Origin: JAFGNB01 sp050304135
GTDB taxonomy: Bacteria; Fibrobacterota; Chitinivibrionia; Chitinivibrionales; Chitinispirillaceae
Reading direction: 5' to 3'
Length of the DNA stretch: 64,000 nt
NCBI GenBank assembly: GCA_050304135.1
Contig: JBNLDC010000072.1
Span: forward strand, 4,570-68,569
The notes beneath the pieces were generated by a model. That model searched no databases. It saw only the letters and a list, made by a program, of their open reading frames with translations, and was not told the origin of the DNA. Position 1 is the stretch's first letter; every line of letters starts with the position of its first letter. Shown one piece after another: positions 41,750 to 49,779 of the stretch. The translations under genes were made by a program, and so were the position numbers.

Positions 41750-43969
41750 ATGCGTCATTCCGTAAGCGGGGTTCTGCTGATTATTGCAGTCCTGCTTGGT
41801 GCAACAACTGCATCCGGAAAAAAAGCCCGGCTTTCCGGTACATTCAGTATCGGCAACAAGGTCCTTCCCTCCTCGCTTGACCCGTACAGTATGCGCCTCA
41901 CTCCGGAACGACGCTGCGGAACAGCGGCCGTACTGGTGCGTCTTTCAGTTGAGCCCCCTTTCGCTCCTGCCCGGATAAGAGAGTTTGGTGGAACCATTCT
42001 TCGCATCAACGGTGGGAATGTACTCATTTCCTGTCCGTCACGGTCAGTGGAAAAAATTGCTGCGCTCAACGGTGTGTTACACTGTTCGGTATCCGTTAAA
42101 CCGCTGCCGCAGATGGACAGCGTACTGAAGCAGTGCAGAATCGCCCCCATTCACGGTGGACCGGAGGTTGGCGGTTTTTCCCGCTCATACACCGGCAGAA
42201 ACGTTGTTACCGGCATACTCGATTCGGAATTTGACACCCGCCATCCGGCATTTCTCGACAGTAACGGACAAACCAGGTTTTTTGCTCTCTGGGATCAGAA
42301 TGATTCCACCAGCAGGAAAAACAACCGATTCGGATACGGTACCATCAAAAACAGAAATGAACTCCTTAAGGATACGACATTCGGTCTGAGCGGTGAAGGG
42401 GAAGTACATGGGACGCACACCGCCGGCACCATGGCGGGATCATTTTCTGCAACAGGTTACAGCGGTGTCGCACCGGATGCGATCATCATCGGAGTATGCT
42501 ATCGAGGCAGTTTTGAAATTTCTGAAGGTCTCGCCTGGATCTGCTCGATTGCCGACTCCCTCAAGCTCCCCTGTGTCATCAATATGAGCATCGGTATTGC
42601 AAACGGTCCGCATGACGGCACCTCACCGGTTGACCGGACAATCGACTCGCTTTCGGGACCGGGTAGAATTATTGTCGGGGCGGTCGGCAACGACGGCGGA
42701 AAATACTCACATATCAGTTTCCCTCTCGGTGCCGGAGAAACGAGAAAAACCTGGGCTCTCCCGTCGGTTGATTCCTCAACCACCCCGGCAAGCAGTTATC
42801 TTGGTGCCGATTTCTGGGGAGAACCGGGAAAAGTGTTCACCGGCGGTTTTCTCGTTATGGATCGACGGACGTTCGTGTATAAAGAGAGCGGCAGTAAATT
42901 CACTACCGTACTCTCCCGGGGCTACGGTATTGATACCATCCCGTGGAACAATGCCGACGGAACCGTTGATACACTCTACATGCAGTATGCTGTAGCGCGT
43001 TCCTCCCTCTCCAATAAAAAACCGCATATGATTGTTGTGGCCTATACCACCAACCCCCATCTGCAGTTGGGAATTTCGATCACCAACCCCTCAAGATCAG
43101 AATCACTCCTTATCCATGGGTGGAACAGCAGAAAAGAGTCGTTCCACAATTTCGGTCTGGATGGCTTTGAAAGAGGCGACTCAATGTACACCGTCAATGA
43201 AATCGGCGGGACGGCCAAGCGCAACATTACCGTTGGTGCGTACTGCGGGCGCACACAGATACCACAGTGGAACGGTACCCTTTACCCCCACGACAACACA
43301 ATACTCGGCGATATTTTCGTCTCGTCGGGAGTGGGACCAACCATTGACGGAAGAATTAAACCGGATATCACCGCTCCCGGCTGGTCGGTTATTGCGGCAC
43401 TCAGCAGAACCGCGCCCAGAACATGGGAGGAAGTTGCCGTGTGGCCGGATACAGCAACACTCCTTTCACGGTATGGAGGAATGACCGGAACATCGATGGC
43501 GGCACCCGTTGTCGCAGGGATTGTCGCCCTCATGCTTGAGGCAAAACCGGATCTCACGCCAGAAGAGGCTAAAACAATACTGCAGGAAACAGCGGTAACC
43601 GATACGTTTACCGGTCCACTCGCTACCCTGTCAAACAAATGGGGTGCCGGTAAAGTTGATGCACTCGATGCCCTGACCGAAATTCTCGGCAAACCGGCAA
43701 GCACTCTCCCACTGGTCGTTCCGGAGCTACCTGCAGTTTCATTGCACTATCGTTCATCTGCCCTTACCATCGCAAGCGGAAAGAGCCTCGGTACCGCAAC
43801 CACCATTACCTGCTCTGATCTGCTTGGGCGTACGATACTCATGCAGCGCCTTGGAAATCAGCTAAGCAAAACCATTCCGATCACCCTCACCAGTGGCCTC
43901 TATATAATCCGGTTATTCACCGAAGGCGCCACACAACTGATTCAACCGAAAATCCTTGTTGTCCCGTAA
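41750..43969 (+). CDS. Secreted S8 subtilisin-like protease with C-terminal sorting-like domain
   Basis: A 739-residue exported serine protease. Residues 1-22 are a signal peptide and about 23-135 a likely propeptide. Catalytic residues are Asp158 (GILDSEFDTRHP), His220 (EVHGTHTAG) and Ser582 (TGTSMAAPVVAG), with an oxyanion region in NMSIGIANGP. A long insertion of about 150 residues (330-480) between the His and Ser regions may fold as a separate lectin-like domain. The last 80 residues (CSDLLGRTILMQRL, TLTSGLYIIRLFTEG) form a beta-rich sorting-like domain shared with the neighbouring xylanase and CBM protein. It would degrade protein outside the cell or process exported proteins. A GAGAG ribosome binding site precedes the start. 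Confidence 0.9.
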   Translation: MRHSVSGVLLIIAVLLGATTASGKKARLSGTFSIGNKVLPSSLDPYSMRLTPERRCGTAAVLVRLSVEPPFAPARIREFGGTILRINGGNVLISCPSRSVEKIAALNGVLHCSVSVKPLPQMDSVLKQCRIAPIHGGPEVGGFSRSYTGRNVVTGILDSEFDTRHPAFLDSNGQTRFFALWDQNDSTSRKNNRFGYGTIKNRNELLKDTTFGLSGEGEVHGTHTAGTMAGSFSATGYSGVAPDAIIIGVCYRGSFEISEGLAWICSIADSLKLPCVINMSIGIANGPHDGTSPVDRTIDSLSGPGRIIVGAVGNDGGKYSHISFPLGAGETRKTWALPSVDSSTTPASSYLGADFWGEPGKVFTGGFLVMDRRTFVYKESGSKFTTVLSRGYGIDTIPWNNADGTVDTLYMQYAVARSSLSNKKPHMIVVAYTTNPHLQLGISITNPSRSESLLIHGWNSRKESFHNFGLDGFERGDSMYTVNEIGGTAKRNITVGAYCGRTQIPQWNGTLYPHDNTILGDIFVSSGVGPTIDGRIKPDITAPGWSVIAALSRTAPRTWEEVAVWPDTATLLSRYGGMTGTSMAAPVVAGIVALMLEAKPDLTPEEAKTILQETAVTDTFTGPLATLSNKWGAGKVDALDALTEILGKPASTLPLVVPELPAVSLHYRSSALTIASGKSLGTATTITCSDLLGRTILMQRLGNQLSKTIPITLTSGLYIIRLFTEGATQLIQPKILVVP

Positions 43970-44203
43970 GGCATTCAAGCTCAAAACGTCTGTACCCGTT
44001 TGATGTAAAATACCCGGCCCGATCCCCCCTAAACCGCTACCTATATTATTGGGCTGCATATGGCTGGAGCGCTGTAAGGAGGGCGGAAAAGGACCTGGGA
44101 ATTATTTATAATGTGACAGAAAAAAAAGCTTTATTGATTAATTTAGGATATATTATGAAATGATAATTTGGCTGATTACTGTATTCAAAACAAGTGGGGA
44201 GCT

Positions 44204-45469
44204 ATGTCTGTTCAAAGGATGATGGTAGCATTAACAGAGTTTAAGCGATTAAGCACAACTGCTGCAGCAACACTAAGCTTGTCACTTATCGCAACATTTC
44301 TGACCGTTGTCCCGGCAGGGGCTCAACCGGCCAATGGGGCCAATAAATTCCTCGGGAACATTACTCAGCGGGGACAGGTCCGTTCAGATTATCTCAAATA
44401 CTGGAATCAGATCACCCCGGAAAACGAAAGCAAATGGGGATCGGTTGAAGGATCCCGTGACCGGATGAACTGGGGCGGTGTCGACCGGGTTGCCGATTTT
44501 GCAAAGCAGAACAATATCCCATGGAAATTTCATACCCTGATCTGGGGATCTCAATATCCAGGCTGGATCACCGGTCTCTCGCAGTCCGAACAACTCGCTG
44601 AAATCGAGGAGTGGATGGACGCCGCTGCAGAACGATATCCCGATGTCGATATGATCGACGTGATCAACGAAGCATACGAGTCAAACGGTGGGCGGCATGC
44701 ACCTCCCCCTTTCAAGAACGCTCTTGGTGGAACCGGCAGCACCGGATTCGACTGGTTTGTCAATGCCTTTAAAATGGCGAGAGAGCGCTGGCCAAAGGCG
44801 ATTCTGATATACAACGACTACAACACCATTGAATGGAACAACGAAGTCAACTGGCAGGTAAAGATGGCTCAGGCCATGAAAGATGCCAATGCCCCTATGG
44901 ATGCCATCGGGGTCCAGGCGCATGATGCCTGGAGAGTTGCCACCAGATCGGTAAAAAGCAATCTTGATAAAATCGCGGCAGTCGGTTATCCTATTGTCGT
45001 TTCCGAATATGATATCGGTCAAAATGATGACAATGCTCAGAAACGGGTTATGGAAGAACAGTTCACCATGTTCTGGAACCATCCAAAAATTCTCGGTGTC
45101 ACTTACTGGGGCTACGTTGTTGGTCAGACCTGGCGTAACGGTACCGGACTGATGCAGTCAAGCGGCGCTGAACGCCCGGCTCTTACCTGGCTTGTCGATT
45201 TTGTCAAAAAGAACCCTGATCCTCCCAACGATTTTCCGGATATGCTCAACGGCGACGTGGGTATCAACCGGCCGGCGCCGCTCACCATGCAGAGTTCATT
45301 TACCGGTTCCAATCCGAGAATTGTACAGGTGTTCGACCTTCAGGGAAGAGCGATCGCGTCTTCGGTAATTGCCGGAAGAACCGCTCCGGTCTCCTCAATA
45401 GTATCGTCATCCGGCAGCTATATTGTAAAAATCAACAACGGTTGCAGAACGATCAATTCGATCCACTGA
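44204..45469 (+). CDS. Secreted GH10 endo-beta-1,4-xylanase with C-terminal sorting-like domain
   Basis: A 421-residue xylanase. The start at 44204 follows GGGGAG and is preferred to the frame opening at 44168. A signal peptide of about 38 residues ends AGAQP. The GH10 barrel includes ITPENESKWGSVEG, HTLIWGSQYPGW and INEAY; the acid/base is Glu156 (DVINEAY) and the nucleophile Glu268 (VVSEYDIG). LGVTYWGYVVGQTWRNG closes the barrel. A linker (residues about 330-350, PDPPNDFP) leads to a beta-rich C-terminal domain (VQVFDLQGRAIASS, SSSGSYIVKINNG). It cleaves internal xylan bonds; the tail should hold it at the surface or direct its secretion. A strong terminator follows. Confidence 0.95.
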   Translation: MSVQRMMVALTEFKRLSTTAAATLSLSLIATFLTVVPAGAQPANGANKFLGNITQRGQVRSDYLKYWNQITPENESKWGSVEGSRDRMNWGGVDRVADFAKQNNIPWKFHTLIWGSQYPGWITGLSQSEQLAEIEEWMDAAAERYPDVDMIDVINEAYESNGGRHAPPPFKNALGGTGSTGFDWFVNAFKMARERWPKAILIYNDYNTIEWNNEVNWQVKMAQAMKDANAPMDAIGVQAHDAWRVATRSVKSNLDKIAAVGYPIVVSEYDIGQNDDNAQKRVMEEQFTMFWNHPKILGVTYWGYVVGQTWRNGTGLMQSSGAERPALTWLVDFVKKNPDPPNDFPDMLNGDVGINRPAPLTMQSSFTGSNPRIVQVFDLQGRAIASSVIAGRTAPVSSIVSSSGSYIVKINNGCRTINSIH

Positions 45470-45485
45470 TTCAAAGCTGATTCGT

Positions 45486-45530
45486 AAACAAACGGTCCTG
45501 CACTTCAATGAAGAACAGGACCGTTTGTTT
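45486..45530 (+). terminator. Strong intrinsic terminator of the xylanase gene
   Basis: AAACAAACGGTCCTG at 45486-45500 pairs perfectly with CAGGACCGTTTGTTT at 45516-45530 over 15 base pairs, with a 15-base loop. The 3' arm is T-rich (TTTGTTTGT) at its end, as expected for Rho-independent termination. It lies 17 bases after the xylanase stop codon. Confidence 0.85.
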
Positions 45531-45579
45531 GTATCATCCGATGGACAACCGGTAGTGCGGTTCAATGAACCTCAAGTTC

Positions 45580-45948
45580 TCAGTCTTCCTGCTTTGGACG
45601 TTTTCGTTTCCTGCCGTGAGAGCCGGATCGCCGGGTCGGTTTCGGTTCCGGCAATGCATCGCAGGTGATACGGACCAAGGTTTCCATCCGTTTACGGTCA
45701 TCAAGCATTTCGCCCACGAGAAAACTGTTCCGTGCTCCTGGATAGGCGGGTGCCTCCACTAGTTCACTGCCTATAAACGCCCTTCCCGCTTCGGTCGATT
45801 TGACGAACACCTGGTTGTCGCAAACCAGTGCAACGACTTTTCCATTACAGTAGAGGGCATATTCACCAAACATCTTTCTGCAGGTGATCTCCCCTGCTTC
45901 TGCAACCTGTTCCGCGACATAGGTCATAAACGTAGTATCAGTTGCCAT
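45580..45948 (-). CDS. TfoX/Sxy N-terminal domain protein
   Basis: A 122-residue protein with the TfoX N-terminal fold: a mixed alpha/beta domain with the phrases AEAGEITCRKMFGEYALYCN and PAYPGARNSFLVGEMLDDR. It is followed by a basic tail (RRSGSHGRKRKRPKQ). In gammaproteobacteria TfoX is a competence regulator, but stand-alone N-terminal domains are common, and their role is unknown. The basic tail might touch nucleic acid. It starts 12 bases before the stop of a remnant coding region at 45961-46167 on the same strand. Confidence 0.85.
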   Translation of the reverse strand: MATDTTFMTYVAEQVAEAGEITCRKMFGEYALYCNGKVVALVCDNQVFVKSTEAGRAFIGSELVEAPAYPGARNSFLVGEMLDDRKRMETLVRITCDALPEPKPTRRSGSHGRKRKRPKQED

Positions 45949-45960
45949 GGTTCATCCCGA

Positions 45961-46167
45961 TTATAAGTTTCCGCCTTTAGTGGCATTGCGCGCAACAGCC
46001 GTCAGATGATTATTCCGTGCCGTCACGATATACCCGTTGTCAAAGGTATGGTGCACATCGGAAAAACCAGCTTCATGCAGCGATTCGGTAATCTGCTCTA
46101 TGGTATAGATTGGGGACGCCTTACTGCAGAGTACCGCTACGGTTTTCCCTTCAATTTTTAGCAGATT
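45961..46167 (-). pseudogene. C-terminal remnant resembling a SAM-dependent methyltransferase
   Basis: An open stretch of 68 codons with no in-frame ATG runs from just after the thioesterase end to a TAA at 45963-45961. Its translation contains KTVAVLCSKASPIYTIEQIT, then ESLHEAGFSDV and DNGYIVTARN, which reads like the last strands and helix of a class I methyltransferase. The 5' part is missing, as a stop codon at 46170-46168 lies just upstream. It overlaps the 3' end of the thioesterase gene in another frame, which suggests that a deletion joined the two. Family placement is my judgement from wording alone. Confidence 0.4.
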
Positions 46168-46570
46168 CTACATTCTTTGCCATAGTTTTTACTTCGTCGG
46201 GAATTTTTTTTGATCTTCCGGTATGCAGGTTAAAAAGCGTGAATAGTAACTTCCCCTCGGCTGCGACCTTGACGTCATTTTTCATGATGGTAAAACCGAC
46301 TCTTGTCTCTTTTTCCAGAACCTCGTCCATCCATGTGTACACGTCAATCGTATCGGAAAGGGTCAAAGGCCGCAGATAGGCGATCTCAATAGCACTGATC
46401 ACCCAGACCAGATTGTTGTTCTTCAGGTAGTGCGCCAATTCCCCGCAAGAAGTTCGTGTTGCCTTATCCCAGGCGGCAAGTGCATACTCGATAAATCTGG
46501 TTGTATGAACGTGATTCAGAAAATCAATATCACTTATGCGCGGCTCGATGGTTGTTTTGAATTTTCTCAC
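46151..46570 (-). CDS. Acyl-CoA thioesterase, 4HBT hotdog family
   Basis: A 139-residue hotdog-fold protein like 4-hydroxybenzoyl-CoA or YbgC-type thioesterases. The active-site region is RISDIDFLNHVHTTRFIEY, with Asp14/Asp16 and His20 in place of the usual D-x-D-x-x-G-H-V-N-N. The strand pattern IAYLRPLTLSDTIDVYTWMD and KVAAEGKLLFTLFN is typical. Such enzymes release acids from CoA or ACP thioesters. It ends inside, or at the edge of, the methyltransferase-like remnant. Confidence 0.88.
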   Translation of the reverse strand: MRKFKTTIEPRISDIDFLNHVHTTRFIEYALAAWDKATRTSCGELAHYLKNNNLVWVISAIEIAYLRPLTLSDTIDVYTWMDEVLEKETRVGFTIMKNDVKVAAEGKLLFTLFNLHTGRSKKIPDEVKTMAKNVESAKN

Positions 46571-47084
46571 TATTCGTCCTCCTGCTTCCCTGCATTTCCC
46601 GGATCCGGCGGATCGTACGGAATACAGATACTCTGAAAGTAATTTATTCTTTCAGGAAAAACCTGTTTCACTATAAAATTCGTAATTGCGTATCTGCCGG
46701 ACAGCGCCCGAAGTTACCCTGTGGAAAGTAAAACACACGATAACCACCATTCCTTTAAAATTGCTCGATACGATATAGTATATTACAACCGAAATTGGAC
46801 GGTTCCCTTTCGCGATCGGCTTCGCGTCGCTGTCACGGTCATTCCGGAAGCGTAAGGAAACCGGTACTTTGTACAATCAGTACACTACCGGTTTCCCCTG
46901 TAGGGCTTGATGCAACTCGTGCGTACCACCAGAGCGACAGGCCCTTGAAATCCACAATCCCGTTCTGCACCGCTGCCAATTCTGCCGGGTAGTGTTTTAC
47001 CGTTCGGTTTCGGTATTCGTTTTTGCCATTACGTCTGCCCTTGCGCCGACATGAGGATCCAGCACGACAATCGGGGATTATGCA
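46571..47084. other. Intergenic region between the thioesterase and the kinase gene
   Basis: About 510 bases between divergent genes. It should contain promoters for both. I saw no convincing ORF, repeat or strong hairpin. AT-rich stretches near 46650-46700 and 46760-46790 are possible promoter sites. Two short frames (74 and 65 codons) lack family character. Confidence 0.55.
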
Positions 47085-48803
47085 ATGGACGACATATTAA
47101 CAGAGACAATTTCATTCTCAGACAGAGAGTACGCCTTTTCTGATCCTCCTCAGCCGAAAGAGATCGGATCCGGGGTGGTGAAACATATTCTAGGCAAAGG
47201 TGGCTCCTCTGTCGTGTATGAAATCTGGAACCCGAAACTCGACATTGTAAGGGCGGTCAAGCTCTGTCGCCCGATGCATTCGGAACGGATGCGACACCGG
47301 TTTGACAATGAAATCAAGATCACAGCGAAACTGCAGCACTGGAATATTGTTGAGATATACGCGGTGGGTGAATGGGCCGGTCTTCCTTTTATCGAAATGG
47401 AGAAAATTGACGGACAGAACCTCAAGGATATACTTGCCGCCCGTGGTGCTCTTCCGGAAGTAATTGCGACCGCAATCGGACTTACGATCTGCCGGGCACT
47501 CATGTATGCGCATAACCATGTTTATACGCTCGCCGGTACGACCCATCGCGGAGTGATTCATTGTGACATGAAGCCGGCCAATATCATGCTGCCAAAAAAC
47601 GGCAGAGTCAAACTGATGGATTTCGGCATTGCCCACCCGTCGTCGATCAGTACCGCCACCTCCGGAAATCGCGGAGTAACCGGGTCACTCCAGTACATGT
47701 CACCCGAACAACTGCAATCAAAAGATGTCGACCCGCGAAGTGACCTCTACTCATTGGGAGTGATTCTCTATGAGCTTTATTCGGGGATCAAAGCATTTCC
47801 CGCGCAATCGTTACCGGAGTTGCTGCAGAAACGCGGCAGAAACGACACCGCTCCGCTTTCAGATTTCTGCCGGAATCTCCCCGTGAAATTAAGTTCAATT
47901 GTCGAAAAAGCCATGGAAACCGATCCTGAAATGCGGTATCAGACCGCCCAGGAATTCTATCACGACCTTTTAAAAACCTACAAAAAAAAGACACATATTC
48001 CACCGGAAAAACTCATCGCACGGTATCTCGATGGAGATGCTCTCGATAACATCAAACCAGCCCACGATATACCGTTCTATTGCAGAACAGCGGGAATTGC
48101 CATTGCTCCGTTTCTGCTGTTCCTCGCAATATATTCTTTTGTCAGCCGTCGGAGCGCAGCACCCGAGACCCACGAAATTACCTTCACCACCCCTGCCCTA
48201 TCGAACGCATCTGCCGCCAAACAACCGGAGGTTGCTGCCGTACGGCAGTCCGAAGCTGTTCCATCGGATGTCAAAACGCCTAAAAAATCGTTCCCGCACA
48301 AAAAATATTCCGTTGCAGCAAGAAAAAACAGGGTGCCCTCCCCAATAAGACGTTCGCGGCAGTCCGCAGGAAGTACCGTCGCCGTTTCAGGACAGCAACC
48401 ACCCGATAACGACGCGCTGCTCAAGAAACTCAGGCATCTGGTTGCAGCCGGAGAACTCACTAACGCACAGCGGATGTTCAAGGAAGTTCAGATAGAAAAC
48501 GGAGAGTATCATCTTATTTATGCGGAGCTGCTTCTGAAGCAGCATCGATGGACTGCTGCATACGGTGAAGCGGATAAGGCATTAGGGGTACCCTCCGGGA
48601 GAGCGAACATGCGCGAAGCCGTACTGTATCTGAAAGCCCGGGCGATTACCGCTGAATTTGATGAAACGCGCAACCCGCAAACCGGTCGGAAGGCGATGGA
48701 GGCATGGTTTGACCTCAAATATATCTACCGTACCGATACCTCCCATCCGAGATATGCCAAAGCCGATGCGGAAATCCGCCGAATCAACGCCGAACTAAAG
48801 TGA
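47085..48803 (+). CDS. Membrane-anchored Ser/Thr protein kinase
   Basis: A 572-residue bacterial STPK. The kinase domain covers about residues 28-305: Gly loop LGKGGSSVVYEIW, Lys59 (RAVKLC), helix-C Glu76, catalytic loop HCDMKPANIM (Asp161, Asn166), DFG at 179-181 and SPEQL. The usual HRD Arg is replaced by Cys160, so it is a non-RD kinase and may not need activation-loop phosphorylation. A transmembrane helix lies near 330-350 (AGIAIAPFLLFLAIYSFVS). The extracytoplasmic part is Ser/Lys-rich with TPR-like helices (AAGELTNAQRMFKEVQIENG, AELLLKQHRWTAAYGEADKA). It begins a plus-strand run of three exported or membrane protein genes and may control their partners. Confidence 0.92.
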   Translation: MDDILTETISFSDREYAFSDPPQPKEIGSGVVKHILGKGGSSVVYEIWNPKLDIVRAVKLCRPMHSERMRHRFDNEIKITAKLQHWNIVEIYAVGEWAGLPFIEMEKIDGQNLKDILAARGALPEVIATAIGLTICRALMYAHNHVYTLAGTTHRGVIHCDMKPANIMLPKNGRVKLMDFGIAHPSSISTATSGNRGVTGSLQYMSPEQLQSKDVDPRSDLYSLGVILYELYSGIKAFPAQSLPELLQKRGRNDTAPLSDFCRNLPVKLSSIVEKAMETDPEMRYQTAQEFYHDLLKTYKKKTHIPPEKLIARYLDGDALDNIKPAHDIPFYCRTAGIAIAPFLLFLAIYSFVSRRSAAPETHEITFTTPALSNASAAKQPEVAAVRQSEAVPSDVKTPKKSFPHKKYSVAARKNRVPSPIRRSRQSAGSTVAVSGQQPPDNDALLKKLRHLVAAGELTNAQRMFKEVQIENGEYHLIYAELLLKQHRWTAAYGEADKALGVPSGRANMREAVLYLKARAITAEFDETRNPQTGRKAMEAWFDLKYIYRTDTSHPRYAKADAEIRRINAELK

Positions 48804-48831
48804 TCAGTCAAATATGAACGCGGAGCGAAAG

Positions 48832-49764
48832 ATGAAATTGAGAGGAGTATACTGTTTACTGGTCGTTGTCGTATCGGCTGGAATTGCAGGAACGGCCACG
48901 GCGGAGAAACCGCAGATGATCGAACTCAGTGGTGAACTTACCGGAACGTTGACGGCAGGCACACCATACCATGTAACAGGAGACCTGTATGTCCCCCCCG
49001 GATCAACCGTTTCGCTCGAAGCGGGAACGGTACTTCTTTTTTCCGGATTCTCCGGACTTCATGTGCAGGGCACCCTCTATGCAAAGGGAACAACCGGTCG
49101 TCCGGTGGTGTTTACGTCTGAATTTGATACTACCGTTACCGGTGAGTCTTCGGTTACACCGGCGCCATTCGACTGGAACGGTATCGACGTTTATGAAAGT
49201 GCCGTTGGTACCGAATTTTCACACTGTACCATACGGTATTCCGTTTACGGCATACGGTCGCAAACGGAATATCTTAAAATAGCAGATTCACGCTTTAGTG
49301 ATAACGGAAAATCAGATTTCAGCATCAGAGAGATACGGAAAGAGGTTGAGCGGAACAGACCCTTTTCGTACGGCAATTCCCAACCTACACTGACGCCCAC
49401 CCCTCTCTCAACAACCATTGCCGCTTCTACGGCACACCCGTTGCTGTCTTCCGATCCCGGTATATCGGCACATCGAAAGAGTACACGAGTCTCTCCGGGC
49501 AAACAGGTGCTGCGGTATACCGGTCTGTTGCTTGGTGCCGGCAGCGGCGTTTTTTCGGTAATCACCTACCTCAATAAATACCGTCCGGCGGCAGGGGAGT
49601 TAGCCGACCTTTCAGAACTTGACGAACTTGAGATGCGCACAAAAACCTCGGAAGACTGGGAAGCAGCAAAGCGAAACCGTAACACTTATCTGCTGTATAC
49701 CGGCGCCGGTGCGGGAGCCGCATTTCTGGGTTTGCTCGCCTTTTCAATCTCATTCTCATTTTAA
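48832..49764 (+). CDS. Secreted right-handed beta-helix protein with C-terminal membrane segments
   Basis: A 310-residue protein with a signal peptide (MKLRGVYCLLVVVVSAGIA). The N-terminal 130 residues carry repeating short strands with turns typical of a parallel beta-helix (TPYHVTGDLYVPPGSTVSLE, AGTVLLFSGFSGLHVQGTLY, TEFSHCTIRYSVYGIRSQTE). The middle is Ser/Thr/Pro-rich, and two hydrophobic segments lie near the C-terminus (LLLGAGSGVFSVITYL and LLYTGAGAGAAFLGLLAFSI). Beta-helix proteins often bind polysaccharide or act as adhesins; no catalytic residues were identified. It follows the kinase gene after a short gap, so the two are probably in one operon. The start at 48832 has GGAG upstream and is preferred to 48814. 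Confidence 0.65.
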   Translation: MKLRGVYCLLVVVVSAGIAGTATAEKPQMIELSGELTGTLTAGTPYHVTGDLYVPPGSTVSLEAGTVLLFSGFSGLHVQGTLYAKGTTGRPVVFTSEFDTTVTGESSVTPAPFDWNGIDVYESAVGTEFSHCTIRYSVYGIRSQTEYLKIADSRFSDNGKSDFSIREIRKEVERNRPFSYGNSQPTLTPTPLSTTIAASTAHPLLSSDPGISAHRKSTRVSPGKQVLRYTGLLLGAGSGVFSVITYLNKYRPAAGELADLSELDELEMRTKTSEDWEAAKRNRNTYLLYTGAGAGAAFLGLLAFSISFSF

Positions 49765-49779
49765 TACGCGGAGTTCACC

